From: Bradyrhizobium sp. LMTR 3
Lineage (GTDB): Bacteria; Pseudomonadota; Alphaproteobacteria; Rhizobiales; Xanthobacteraceae
Reading direction: 5' to 3'
NCBI RefSeq assembly: GCF_001693485.1
Contig: NZ_MAXC01000004.1
Span: 165,669 to 229,668 of the forward strand
Length of the DNA stretch: 64,000 nucleotides
How positions within the stretch are numbered: the stretch's first letter is position 1; each line of letters opens with the position of its first letter. Under the pieces are notes generated by a model. It did no database searches. It saw only the letters and a program-made list of their open reading frames with translations, and was not told where the DNA came from. The translations under genes were made by a program, and so were the position numbers. Of this stretch, positions 27,301-35,045 are shown piece after piece.

Positions 27301-27651
27301 TCAATAAAAGAACCGCTCCTCGACGATCTTGCCGTCCTTGACGGTGTAGAGGCCGATTTCGTCCATCTGCGTGCGCTGGCCGGTCGCCTTGGGCGTCACG
27401 TCGATCTTGAAGCGCAGGGCGAAGCGATCGCCGTTCACATAAGGCCCCTCGGCTTGGAAGCTATGCACATCATGATTGGCGGTCCACCATTCGCCCTTGC
27501 CGTGCACCGCCGCGCGGCCGCGGACCTCGCGCATGGGCCCCTCTTGGGCCTCGTAGCTCACGACGTCGTCCGACCAGAAGCGCTCCGCCTCGTCGAACTT
27601 GCCGGCTTTGAGTGCGGCGGTGAACTGCTTGGCAACCTCGGTGGTGCTCAT
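27301..27651 (-). CDS. SnoaL-like/NTF2-fold polyketide-cyclase-type protein
   Basis: 116 residues: N-terminal helix TTEVAKQFTAALKAGKFDEA, acidic SDDVVSYEAQEGPMREVRGR, then a beta-rich half ending DEIGLYTVKDGKIVEERFFY, which is the cone-like SnoaL/NTF2 fold. Such proteins act as small hydrolases, cyclases or carrier folds; the ligand is unknown. The ATG at 27651 has a GGGAGGAA ribosome site; an upstream in-frame codon at 27666 does not. Confidence 0.8.
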   Translation of the reverse strand: MSTTEVAKQFTAALKAGKFDEAERFWSDDVVSYEAQEGPMREVRGRAAVHGKGEWWTANHDVHSFQAEGPYVNGDRFALRFKIDVTPKATGQRTQMDEIGLYTVKDGKIVEERFFY

Positions 27652-27775
27652 AACGATTCCTCCCACTCTTGCTCTCGCTACATATCTTCTCTTCGGATCT
27701 TGTCGATGATGTGAACTGCCGGGCGTAGTCTGAAGCCGGGCCGACGTGTATCAGGGCACCAAATGGAGAAATCCC

Positions 27776-28102
27776 TTGTCCGAGCCTGATCGATCGACTC
27801 CACGAGACCCGGAGCCCATGCGCGCCACCGCCCGTCTGCCCGGCCTCGAGATCGAGATTGTCCACCGTCGTTCGGCAGAGGGCGATCGCGAGCAGATTTC
27901 CATCAACATGCTGGCGGTGCCCTCGTTCGATGCGTTCGAGCAATATCTGCGCGCGATGAATCCGTTCGCGCTGTGGGTCGAGGCCGCGCGAGCTGTCTGG
28001 GCGCCGTGGTTTGAGGCCACACGCACGGCAACGTTGCCATACGTGGATTCGCCGAAGCTGACCAAGGGCGATCCGCAGCCGGATTCGGAAAAGGCGGAAT
28101 AG
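27776..28102 (+). CDS. Small conserved hypothetical protein
   Basis: 108 residues beginning at a TTG with GGAGA 8 bases upstream; an internal ATG near 27818 is the alternative start. The centre (EIEIVHRRSAEGDREQISIN) is beta-rich and the following stretch FDAFEQYLRAMNPFALWVEA is helical and hydrophobic, then WAPWF. It could be a membrane-associated or phasin-like helix, but I do not recognise the family. Confidence 0.6.
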   Translation: MSEPDRSTPRDPEPMRATARLPGLEIEIVHRRSAEGDREQISINMLAVPSFDAFEQYLRAMNPFALWVEAARAVWAPWFEATRTATLPYVDSPKLTKGDPQPDSEKAE

Positions 28103-28301
28103 CGCCCGCACAGCGACAGCGACACTAGACTTGGCATTTCAATCGTTGCGTCCACGCCGCCCTTGAGCACCACATCGCCCATAAGCCCTGTCAAGGCTCA
28201 GAGTGGGAATTCATGTCTGGAATTACGGTGACTAATACGGTCGAGACGTCGTCGATTGAGCGCGGGATCAGTGGATTAAGTGCACCGTCATCGTAGCAGT
28301 T
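28103..28301. other. Intergenic region between convergent genes
   Basis: 199 bases with no convincing reading frame and no strong palindrome. It is AT-richer near 28200-28290. Confidence 0.35.
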
Positions 28302-29279
28302 TCACTTCTGCTCCTGCGCCTTCATCTCTTCCGCGAACGGCCGCAATGCCTGGTTCATGTCGTCGAGACGCTTTTGCCATTCTGCGCCGGGCATGAAAGC
28401 AAGAACGGGGGCGTCGCCGGGCGAGCTCTTGATGTATTCCGGATCGCGCAAGCCATCCGCGATTGCAGCTTCCAGCTTTTTGACGACGTCGTCCGGAACG
28501 GCCTTTGGCACGGCGAAGCCGCGTTCCGCGGTCATCGTGAGTGCGATGCCTGCTTCCTCTGCTGTTGGAACGTCGGGGAGGGACGGAGAACGCTGCTTCG
28601 ACAGGATCGCAATCGCGCGGAGTTGTCCCTTGTTGGTGCCGTGCAGCTCGGGGAGTTCGCTGAGGCTGACCATTCCGACCTGCAGATGGCCGCCCAGAAG
28701 ATCGGTCCTTTGCGCGGCCGTTCCGCGATAGGAAATTTCGTTGGGCTCGACCTTGGCAGCGCTTGCCAGCATGCGGATCGCCAGATGTCCATTCGTGCCC
28801 GCGCCATTATGGCCGAATGTCACCGAACCCGGCTTGCTGCGCAGCGCAGCCAGAACGTCGGCAAGACTTGCAAGCTTGCTGTCCGCAGGCACCACGATCA
28901 CGCTGGGATCGTCGACCACGCGCGCGACCAGGCGGATTTCATCCATGCTGTACTGGGTCTTTCGCGTCATCGGGATAAAATTATATCCGGGCACGTTGAC
29001 CACGCCGATCGAGTACGCATCTGGCGCGGCGCGGGCAATCGCGGCAAACGCGATCTCTCCACCGGCGCCAGGCTTGTTCAGCACGACAAATTTGGACTTG
29101 CCGCCCAATCTCTGCTCGACGAACGGCAATAGCTTGCGCGCCATGACGTCGGTGCCGCCACCGGGAGCAAAGCCGATGACAACTTCGATCGGCTTGTCGT
29201 CCGGCCATCCCGCCCAAGCTGGTCCACAAGCTACAATTCCGACTGCTGCTGCAACCAGTGCGACGACCTTACTACGCAT
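28302..29279 (-). CDS. Bug-family (TctC-like) extracytoplasmic solute-binding protein
   Basis: 325 residues with a Sec signal peptide (MRSKVVALVAAAVGIVACGP, cut after AWA). The mature part has the Bug family's ligand loop pattern (VVIGFAPGGGTDVMARKL, NKPGAGGEIA, GHNGAGTNGHLA). These bind carboxylates or related small ligands for tripartite tricarboxylate transporters. No tctA or tctB genes are nearby, so it is an orphan, as most Bug proteins are. The ATG at 29279 has AGGGTGG upstream. Confidence 0.92.
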   Translation of the reverse strand: MRSKVVALVAAAVGIVACGPAWAGWPDDKPIEVVIGFAPGGGTDVMARKLLPFVEQRLGGKSKFVVLNKPGAGGEIAFAAIARAAPDAYSIGVVNVPGYNFIPMTRKTQYSMDEIRLVARVVDDPSVIVVPADSKLASLADVLAALRSKPGSVTFGHNGAGTNGHLAIRMLASAAKVEPNEISYRGTAAQRTDLLGGHLQVGMVSLSELPELHGTNKGQLRAIAILSKQRSPSLPDVPTAEEAGIALTMTAERGFAVPKAVPDDVVKKLEAAIADGLRDPEYIKSSPGDAPVLAFMPGAEWQKRLDDMNQALRPFAEEMKAQEQK

Positions 29280-29398
29280 GACATTCCACCCTTTTTCTTG
29301 TTGTTGGGCGGTCGCGCCGCCGCCTGGCAGCGCGACCGACGATTTATGCGTATCGCTTGTATCTGTTCGGCTTGGCGAAGAACAGCGAACGGCAAGCA

Positions 29399-29463
29399 TA
29401 GCCGCATGAGCCAAACGGGGCGCGCATTCGCGCGACCCGTTGGTTTATGCGGGCTACTTGCTG
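29399..29463. repeat. REP-like palindrome with TAGC...GGGCTACTTGCT end
   Basis: CGCATGAGCCAAACGGG and CCCGTTGGTTTATGCG form an imperfect stem around CGCGCATTCGCGCG. The right part is nearly identical to 30833-30878. It lies immediately beyond the 3' end of the small secreted-protein gene. Confidence 0.7.
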
Positions 29464-29468
29464 AGCTT

Positions 29469-29720
29469 TTATCGTCGCCGACGTGGTTTGTATTTCGGAG
29501 GGTCTGTTCCGGTAATTGCCCGATACCACGCGGCGTCTGATTGCGCGAGCGCTCTGTCCGCGGCAAGATCAGATTGCGCACGATAGAATTGACTTATGGC
29601 GAGATAGCAATCTGTGCGTGCTGGTCCGCGCGGTATCGCTTCGCAGTTCTCCTGCGCGTCCGCAACGGCAGGAGAGGCCACCAGCAACACTGTGACGAGA
29701 CTTGCGGTCCAACGTGTCAT
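29469..29720 (-). CDS. Small secreted protein, unknown function
   Basis: 83 residues with a signal peptide (MTRWTASLVTVLLVASPAVA, cut after ADA). The mature part has two cysteines (ENCEAIPRGPARTDCY) that could form a disulfide, a helical segment, and a basic end PKYKPRRRR. The start is the ATG at 29720, where the signal begins. It lies between the Bug gene and a Nudix gene, among REP-like repeats. Confidence 0.65.
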   Translation of the reverse strand: MTRWTASLVTVLLVASPAVADAQENCEAIPRGPARTDCYLAISQFYRAQSDLAADRALAQSDAAWYRAITGTDPPKYKPRRRR

Positions 29721-29730
29721 ACCGTCTTCT

Positions 29731-29820
29731 AGCAAGCGTAGCCCGGATGAGCGAAGCGACATCCGGGTTTTGGTTGTACCGATCCCCGCATATCGCTTTG
29801 CTCATGCGGGCTAGTTGCTG
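29731..29820. repeat. REP-like element AGCAAGCGTAGCCCGGATGA...CATGCGGGCTAGTTGCT
   Basis: The ends are imperfect inverted repeats (AGCAA..TAGCCCG and CGGGCTAGTTGCT). The inside carries GCCCGGATGAGCGAAGCGAC and ATCCGGGT arms. It has the same layout as 30753-30879 and ends just before the Nudix start codon region. Confidence 0.75.
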
Positions 29821-29832
29821 GAGCAAGGATCA

Positions 29833-30327
29833 TTGAAGGCGGCACGTCGATCACCCCTCAGCGCGGGCATCCTGATGTACCGTTGCAGCGGGACGGGGCT
29901 GGAAGTCCTCCTTGTGCATCCGGGCGGACCTTACTGGCGACGCAAGGACGAGGGCGCATGGTCGATCCCGAAGGGAGAGATGGACGGAGAGGAGGATGCC
30001 AGCGCCGTTGCGAGGCGTGAATTCGCCGAAGAAACCGGCGTCGTGCTTGCGGGTCAGCCACTCGAGCCGCTGGGCGAAATTCGCCAGCGTGCTGGAAAGC
30101 GGGTGATCGCCTTCGCCGTCGAAGGCGATCTCGATGTTCACGCCATCCGGAGCAATACGTTTGAGATCGAATGGCCGCCGAGAAGCGGCAAGATGCAGAC
30201 ATTCCCGGAGATCGATCGCGCGGAATGGTTTGACCTCGCGGCGGCACGGGCGAAGATTATCGAAGGCCAGCGGCCGCTGCTCGATCGCCTTGCCGACCTT
30301 GTCGGCCAATCAGGAACGCCGCCATGA
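29833..30327 (+). CDS. Nudix hydrolase
   Basis: About 164 residues. The Nudix box is complete: GEMDGEEDASAVARREFAEE, then TGV, fitting G-x5-E-x7-RE-x-x-EE-x-G. LSAGILMYRCSGTGLEVLLV and PYWRRKDEGAWSIPKGE point to the NUDIX group with DUF4743/YqgD-like short proteins; the substrate is unknown. I take the TTG at 29833 because of AAGGAT and GGAG just upstream; 29815 is possible. It overlaps the DUF1810 gene by 4 bases. Confidence 0.88.
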   Translation: MKAARRSPLSAGILMYRCSGTGLEVLLVHPGGPYWRRKDEGAWSIPKGEMDGEEDASAVARREFAEETGVVLAGQPLEPLGEIRQRAGKRVIAFAVEGDLDVHAIRSNTFEIEWPPRSGKMQTFPEIDRAEWFDLAAARAKIIEGQRPLLDRLADLVGQSGTPP

Positions 30328-30746
30328 ATGATCCGTTTGATCTGAAGCGTTTTGTGGATGCGCAAGCGCCGGTTTACCAGCGCGTCGTGGCCGAGTTGAG
30401 CCGTGGCCGCAAGCAAAGCCACTGGATGTGGTTCATCTTCCCTCAGCTCGCCGGTCTCGGCTTTAGCGACATGGCGCAGCGCTATGCGATCGCCTCGCGC
30501 GACGAGGCGATCGCCTATCTCAAGCACGATATCCTGGGGCCTCGGCTTCTCGAATGCACCGCTCTCGTCAACGCCGTTGAAGGCAAGGCCATCCGGGAGA
30601 TTCTCGGCAGCCCTGACGATCTGAAGTTTCGCTCGTCGATGACCTTGTTCGCCGCGGTGTCTTCCGATCCCGCGTTTCCTGCCGCGATCGCCAAATACTA
30701 TGGCGGTGTGGCCGATCGTCGAACGCTCGAGCTGCTTGGCGGTTAG
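30324..30746 (+). CDS. DUF1810 family protein
   Basis: 140 residues. FDLKRFVDAQAPVYQRVVAE, RGRKQSHWMWFIFPQLAGLG and FRSSMTLFAAVS are the hallmark segments of DUF1810 (calpastatin-like COG5579). Several members carry an NAD-related fold, but the function is not established. The start overlaps the Nudix stop (ATGA), so the two are coupled. Confidence 0.92.
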   Translation: MNDPFDLKRFVDAQAPVYQRVVAELSRGRKQSHWMWFIFPQLAGLGFSDMAQRYAIASRDEAIAYLKHDILGPRLLECTALVNAVEGKAIREILGSPDDLKFRSSMTLFAAVSSDPAFPAAIAKYYGGVADRRTLELLGG

Positions 30747-30752
30747 GGCCTA

Positions 30753-30879
30753 AGCAAACGTAGCCCCGGATGAGCAAAGCGATAATCCAGGTTGAGGTAG
30801 TACCGATCCCCGCATGTCGCGGAGCCTGTCATCGGGCGCGCATTCTCGCGACCCGTTGGCTCATGCGGGCTACTTGCTA
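30753..30879. repeat. Long REP-like element downstream of the DUF1810 gene
   Basis: It begins AGCAAACGTAGCCCCGGATGA and ends CATGCGGGCTACTTGCT, matching the element at 29731-29820 in layout. Its right half CGGGCGCGCATTCTCGCGAC is nearly identical to 29421-29463. It covers the first third of the 462-base spacer. Confidence 0.75.
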
Positions 30880-31208
30880 ATGGTTCCATCGAGATGTGCA
30901 CGCTGGGTGGCACGAGAACCAAGTTCAGCGTCGGCAACCGAACATTGCAATCACAATGTGTCGATCGGAATAAACGATCACAATAGCGCCCGGTCGAGGG
31001 CCTAAAGCGGCGGACCTTAGTTGGCGCGATCCAGCGATCCCTTGTTCTCGGCCGAAATACCGCGAGAAGGACAACGCGCCGATTCCGCGATAGCGGAGCG
31101 ACGCGGCGCCTGATCCATGCCGGCGCGAGCCGGGTGCAACATCTGTCACATGTGCAGGCCGGCGTCGCTGGCCGCCGACCTGCTGCGCAAAAAGCAGAGG
31201 AGGCTCTC
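30880..31208. promoter_or_regulatory. Long upstream region of the RTX/CHRD gene
   Basis: 329 bases without a recognised gene. They contain a TCGATCGGAATAAACGATCA near-palindrome (30960-30979), and an AGAGGAGG ribosome site at 31195-31202 with optimal spacing to the ATG at 31209. Confidence 0.4.
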
Positions 31209-32447
31209 ATGTCCACAGCATTCCGCGTGGTTCTCGAAGGCACTCAGGAAGTCCCCCCGAACGACTCGGCTGCAAGCGGTCTCGGCACCGTCATCTTTGA
31301 CAGCACGGAAATTGCCGCGAGCTATACGTTTCGGATCGAGGGCGTCGATTACGGCCCGATTACGGGCGGTCCCGCCCAGACGCCGTCGACCGACGATGAT
31401 GTCATCTCCACGCATTTTCACAACCAGGTGCGCGGAGTAAACGGGCCCGTTGTCTTCGGGCTGATCAACCCGGCCCAGGACGAGGATGATCTCAACATCG
31501 CGCTGAATGCGGACGGCTCCTGGATGGTCAGTGGTCGATGGGAGACGACGGACCCCGCCAGCGTTCCAATCACAGACTTCGCCGACGAATTGGGCTCAGC
31601 TCCGGTGGGAACGGAGATCCCGATCTATTTCAACGTCCATACCAACCAATTTGAAGGAGGCGAGATCCGGGGTCAGTTGATCGCCATCGCAGATGACAAC
31701 GACAACGTTGTCGTCGGAACGCCGGGCGACGATTTTCTTCCCGGGCTCGGCGGCAATGACATCATCCGCGGCCTTGCCGGGAACGACAGACTTGAAGGCG
31801 GCGACGGCGACGACATTATCAGGGGCGGCCAGGGAGACGACGATATCAATACAGGCGCCGGCAATGACCTGGTTTTCGGTGGTCAAGGCAACGATACCGT
31901 CGGCGGCATGGCCGGAGCCGATACAGTCTTCGGCGGTGCCGGCGATGACTTCATCGCCTGGAACGACCCTACGGGCGATGTCGTGTTTGGAGACGCCGGG
32001 AATGACACGCTGCGAGGCGGCGACGTTGCGGCCGACACGATCTTTGGTGGTAACGGTGACGACCTCATCCGGGCGGTCGCCAACCAGCAATTGGCGGATC
32101 ACGCGCCCGACCGCCTGTTCGGAGACCGCGGCAATGACACCATCATCGGCGGCAATGCCGGTGATACGATCGAAGGCGGCGCCGGCGACGACAACCTCGC
32201 CGGTTTCGGTGGAGCCGATCAGTTCCTCTTTCGCGAGTCTGAACCAGGCAATGATACCATTACCGACTTCGACGTAACGCAGGACCTCGTGGTGTTGGAA
32301 GGCTTTGGAGCTGACTTCGACCCGCTGGACAATCTGAGCGCGGCCGCTTCGGGCACCACCCTTGATCTCGGCGAGGGCAATCAGGTGCTGTTCCTGGGTC
32401 TTCTTCCGACCGAGTTGAACGCCGCTAATTTCCTCGTGACCGCTTGA
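31209..32447 (+). CDS. CHRD-domain protein with RTX calcium-binding repeats (type I secreted)
   Basis: 412 residues. Residues 1-~155 form a CHRD domain (FRVVLEGTQEVPPNDSAASG, STHFHNQVRGVNGPV, then IYFNVHTNQFEGGEIRGQL). Residues ~165-345 hold about eight GGxGxDxUx-type nonapeptide repeats (LAGNDRLEGGDGDDIIRGG) that fold as a calcium-loaded beta roll. The end has the acidic C-terminal region expected for a type I secretion signal, and there is no N-terminal signal peptide. No ABC exporter genes are adjacent. A surface or extracellular role is inferred. Confidence 0.9.
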   Translation: MSTAFRVVLEGTQEVPPNDSAASGLGTVIFDSTEIAASYTFRIEGVDYGPITGGPAQTPSTDDDVISTHFHNQVRGVNGPVVFGLINPAQDEDDLNIALNADGSWMVSGRWETTDPASVPITDFADELGSAPVGTEIPIYFNVHTNQFEGGEIRGQLIAIADDNDNVVVGTPGDDFLPGLGGNDIIRGLAGNDRLEGGDGDDIIRGGQGDDDINTGAGNDLVFGGQGNDTVGGMAGADTVFGGAGDDFIAWNDPTGDVVFGDAGNDTLRGGDVAADTIFGGNGDDLIRAVANQQLADHAPDRLFGDRGNDTIIGGNAGDTIEGGAGDDNLAGFGGADQFLFRESEPGNDTITDFDVTQDLVVLEGFGADFDPLDNLSAAASGTTLDLGEGNQVLFLGLLPTELNAANFLVTA

Positions 32448-32453
32448 GGTCGC

Positions 32454-32484
32454 GGAGGCGGGCTGGGATCTACGGCCCGCCTCC
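32454..32484 (+). terminator. Hairpin after the RTX/CHRD gene
   Basis: GGAGGCGGGC (32454-32463) pairs perfectly with GCCCGCCTCC (32475-32484) around an 11-base loop, 7 bases after the stop codon. It lacks a clear T run, so efficiency is uncertain. Confidence 0.65.
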
Positions 32485-32600
32485 GGCTCCCCCTTGGCGA
32501 TTGTCCGTCGTCTCGCGCTGCCTTCCAAAGCTTCTCCGTCATCTCACGAGTTAGCGCAGCGCGCTTATTCCTGAGATGACGGAGCAAAGGATCGGCGGGC

Positions 32601-32891
32601 CTAAATCCCGAACACGCTGAAGATCGCGCCGAAGATCGCTGCGATGACGGCCAGCACGCCGAAGATAACGGCGGCCAAAGCATTGAGCAGCATTTCGACC
32701 AGATCCGATGCGGAGCTTGCTGCAACGATTACGACGCAGCAACCGGCTCCGATCAGCATTGAGGTGACCATGCCGAACGCCACGATCCACAGCACGGTAA
32801 AGACCAGCCCGCCGAGAATCACCGCGGCGGCGATGCGGCGGAAAGGGCTGGCGTTCGATGCAGACCGTGCGGCCGGCTGTGGCGAATTCAT
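32601..32891 (-). CDS. Small membrane protein, unknown function
   Basis: 96 residues with two or three hydrophobic helices (~20-43, 45-60 and 70-95) ending on a hydrophobic C-terminus IFGAIFSVFGI. It is glycine- and alanine-rich, with one CC pair in the second helix. The ATG at 32891 is preceded by AGAGGA at 11 bases. No family is recognised. Confidence 0.65.
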   Translation of the reverse strand: MNSPQPAARSASNASPFRRIAAAVILGGLVFTVLWIVAFGMVTSMLIGAGCCVVIVAASSASDLVEMLLNALAAVIFGVLAVIAAIFGAIFSVFGI

Positions 32892-32896
32892 TATCC

Positions 32897-32922
32897 GACA
32901 ATCCTCTATGATCCGGATTGTC
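32897..32922. promoter_or_regulatory. Inverted repeat upstream of the small membrane protein gene
   Basis: GACAATCC and GGATTGTC form a perfect 8-base inverted repeat separated by 10 bases, 5 bases before the start codon on the minus strand. It could be an operator or an mRNA leader hairpin. Confidence 0.45.
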
Positions 32923-33081
32923 GTCGCCGGGCCGGAGAAGGTTCAACCGAACCTGAATGTAGCGCGCTCAGCTAATGCTGTCGGCGCGTGTCGACGTCCT
33001 GAGCGGCGGCGTCACATGCGCGGACGCTGCACCTCGTGCTGGCGCGGTTTGAGCATTTGCGAGCGCCGGCAGCCCCCATAA

Positions 33082-33576
33082 TCACGCCGCCAGCGCATCC
33101 GGATTGACCTCGCCCTTGGCGATATCGGTGAGCAGCGCATCGATCTCTTTCTCTTCCATCAGGCTCTCGTGCAGCGTCGCCTGGTCGTTGCGCAATTCCA
33201 ACTGCCCGGCCAGCGCGGCGGCCGAGCCGTAGGCAGCGATTTCATAGTGCTCGAGCTTCTGGGCGGATGCGATCAGGCCGGCATCGCGAAGATCGTCGCC
33301 CGCCAGCATGCCGAGCATCTTCCGGGTCTCGCGGATGAGCGCCTCCATGGCCTGGTCGACATGCGCCGTCGGATCTGCGCCATGCTGGCGAAGGATCGCC
33401 ACAAGGCGGCCCTTCTGCGTGACCGTCTCCGCGTGATGGTCCACCAGCGCGTCCTTGAGTGCCGGGTGGGATGCCGCCGCCGCCATCCGCAGCAGGGCTT
33501 CCGCAAGTTGGTCCTCGACGCTCACCAGTTCCTGCAGTTCGGCAATGTACATGTCCTTGAAATTCTTGATCTCCAT
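33082..33576 (-). CDS. YciE/YciF-like ferritin-fold protein (DUF892)
   Basis: 164 residues. The four-helix DUF892 signature (FKDMYIAELQELVSVEDQL, KLEHYEIAAYGSAAALA, then LLTDIAKGEVNPDAL) is present with the glutamates and histidines that could bind a di-iron centre (LEHYEIAAY, HHAETV). Such proteins are stress-induced in many bacteria. A minus-strand EcfG-type promoter lies at 33621-33646, consistent with control by the general stress response. The function is otherwise unknown. Confidence 0.92.
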   Translation of the reverse strand: MEIKNFKDMYIAELQELVSVEDQLAEALLRMAAAASHPALKDALVDHHAETVTQKGRLVAILRQHGADPTAHVDQAMEALIRETRKMLGMLAGDDLRDAGLIASAQKLEHYEIAAYGSAAALAGQLELRNDQATLHESLMEEKEIDALLTDIAKGEVNPDALAA

Positions 33577-33620
33577 GGCGAAATCCTTCTCTCAGGATGC
33601 TTATGAGGCGATATCATTCC

Positions 33621-33646
33621 AACGAGGCCACGACGCATCTGGTTCC
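33621..33646 (-). promoter_or_regulatory. EcfG-type (general stress response) promoter for the DUF892 gene
   Basis: Read on the minus strand: GGAAC, 17 bases, CGTT, an exact match to the alphaproteobacterial EcfG consensus GGAAC-N16/17-CGTT. Transcription would start about 35 bases before the DUF892 start codon. Confidence 0.7.
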
Positions 33647-33652
33647 GGTCCA

Positions 33653-33694
33653 AGATCTGATCTCCAAGACCTGATCGAAGAGACCTGATCGAAG
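33653..33694. repeat. Three tandem 14-base units
   Basis: AGACCTGATCGAAG occurs exactly twice in tandem (33667-33680 and 33681-33694), preceded by a diverged unit at 33653-33666 (AGATCTGATCTCCA). The array lies just before the ribosome site of the 62-residue gene and beside the EcfG-type promoter of the neighbouring gene. Confidence 0.8.
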
Positions 33695-33711
33695 ACCCAG
33701 GAGGTGCTGCG

Positions 33712-33900
33712 ATGACGGAATGGTACTTTGTCTGGGTGGAAGGCCTGCGAGGGCCTGCGCCGCAGAAATGGTCATCGGACGGGCTTTGGGGGCAGGTCGG
33801 CCGTCAGGATGTCATCGTCCGTTTTGCGCTGAGCGACGAGGAAGCGCATCTGCCGCTCGACGAACTGGCAAGGCGCCATCCCATTCCCGACGGGAAATAG
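33712..33900 (+). CDS. Small conserved hypothetical protein (62 residues)
   Basis: WYFVWVEGLRGPAPQKWSSD begins the protein, with a GLWGQVGRQDVIVRF centre and an acidic-to-basic tail ARRHPIPDGK. The ribosome site AGGAGG is excellent (33700-33705). The aromatic N-terminus loosely resembles GYF-type folds, which I do not claim. Neighbouring genes are stress-type. Confidence 0.7.
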   Translation: MTEWYFVWVEGLRGPAPQKWSSDGLWGQVGRQDVIVRFALSDEEAHLPLDELARRHPIPDGK

Positions 33901-34283
33901 CCGGCGGCAGTCACGCGATGCCGGCGGCCGTTCGAAAGAACTGCCCCGCACCTGTCGCACCGGTCGATAGCGATCGCGGGCCGTCAGGATCGCCGGAACT
34001 TCTCCGCCTGGTTCCCTGCGATTTCAAAATGCCTTTCTGCGGAACATTGCGAATTTAATTTCGTTGCCGGCTTGAAGCGGCGCCAAGAGGCACCACTGTC
34101 CCGACTTCAATTCGGCGTGCTTGCGGAATTGAAAGCGAAGCTGCGAGCCGGCGCGCGGCGCCGGTGGGGACGAGCGATCAGGATCCGACACGCTTGACGT
34201 CAATTCCCTCCGCAGAAGAGCCGCGCGCGGTCAAGGCCGTCACGCGGTGCTCACCAACCAGAAGCCAAGTAAGGAGATCGTGC
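33901..34283. other. 383-base region carrying an EcfG-type promoter and a long leader
   Basis: No convincing gene is present. It contains the plus-strand EcfG-type promoter at 34041-34065, then about 200 bases of GC-rich leader to the next start codon, with CGGCGCGCGGCGCCG-type stems (34150-34164). Confidence 0.5.
34041..34065 (+). promoter_or_regulatory. EcfG-type (general stress response) promoter, plus strand
   Basis: GGAAC (34041-34045), a 16-base spacer, then CGTT (34062-34065): exact match to the EcfG consensus. The next gene downstream begins at 34284, leaving a leader of about 210 bases. Confidence 0.65.
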
Positions 34284-34574
34284 ATGAAATTGAACTCGGC
34301 ACAGGTGGAACGCGCTCTGACGCAATTCGAAGCCCAGGCGCTTCCCGACGATCATCCGGTGGTTCCGCAGCTAGCCAGCATGTTTGGGGATCATACATTC
34401 TTCCTCGACAGCGGCGGGCTCAACGTCCTGGAGCCGACCGAGGCTTCCGAGCGGGAAACCACAATCGGCATGATCGTAAACCTTGCTTATTGGAGCGATG
34501 AGACGCTGACGAAATTGTCGCCACACGAGCCCGAGCCGACAGGCGTGATCGTCAGTCTCGAATCCAGACACTGA
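34284..34574 (+). CDS. Small conserved hypothetical protein, possibly stress-induced
   Basis: 96 residues, acidic, with an N-terminal helix (LNSAQVERALTQFEAQALPD), then LASMFGDHTFFLDSGGLNVL and VNLAYWSDETLTKLSPHEPE. AAGGAGAT precedes the ATG. It is the first gene after the EcfG-type promoter at 34041. The family is not recognised and no catalytic motif is evident. Confidence 0.72.
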   Translation: MKLNSAQVERALTQFEAQALPDDHPVVPQLASMFGDHTFFLDSGGLNVLEPTEASERETTIGMIVNLAYWSDETLTKLSPHEPEPTGVIVSLESRH

Positions 34575-34679
34575 ACTCTTCGAGTCCGGGACTCGGCGTG
34601 TGTTTCAGACGATTTGTCGTGCGCGGTCGCGTGCCGCGCGCGGCGATTGCTGGAGTGCGCGAGGCAGGTTTCGAACGAG

Positions 34680-34928
34680 TCAGGTTTCGAAATGAACCCC
34701 GATCCGCGTCTCTTTTCGCCAGACGACGCGGCACGGCACATGGATGTGGTCGGCTTCGATCACCAGCGTGAAGCGTTCGGGAATGCCGACCGGGGAACTC
34801 ACTTGGAGCGCAGCGCCGGTTTCGGAGAGATTGCGCACCGTGCAATCGATGACGGCGCCGCCGCCAAACGAAATCTTGCCCGACTTCAAGAGCCGACGTC
34901 GTGGTGCTATTCTGTGCTCGTCCACCAC
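34680..34928 (-). CDS. PilZ domain protein
   Basis: 82 residues, a single PilZ domain. The c-di-GMP motif RxxxR is present as RIAPRRR, and the D/N-x-S-x-x-G motif as NLSETGAALQV. The end (HVPCRVVWRKETRIGVHFE) is typical. Such single-domain proteins bind cyclic-di-GMP and control motility or exopolysaccharide synthesis. A GGGAGG ribosome site precedes the ATG. It is not near other c-di-GMP genes, except the degenerate EAL gene 6 kb away and the HD-GYP gene 19 kb away. Confidence 0.9.
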   Translation of the reverse strand: MVDEHRIAPRRRLLKSGKISFGGGAVIDCTVRNLSETGAALQVSSPVGIPERFTLVIEADHIHVPCRVVWRKETRIGVHFET

Positions 34929-35045
34929 ATGGACCTCCCTTCTGAACAGGGGAGTTTCTACGGGCGAGGTTACTATCCCGTTACCGAGCGTTCTACCCCG
35001 GATGCAACGCCAAGTCGTGGGTCGCCGCGGAACCGCCGCTTCCGC

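Noticed and set aside
29399..30879. A CRISPR array suggested by the recurring palindromes
   Set aside because: The spacing is irregular, the units are longer than CRISPR repeats and lie between genes, and no cas genes are present.
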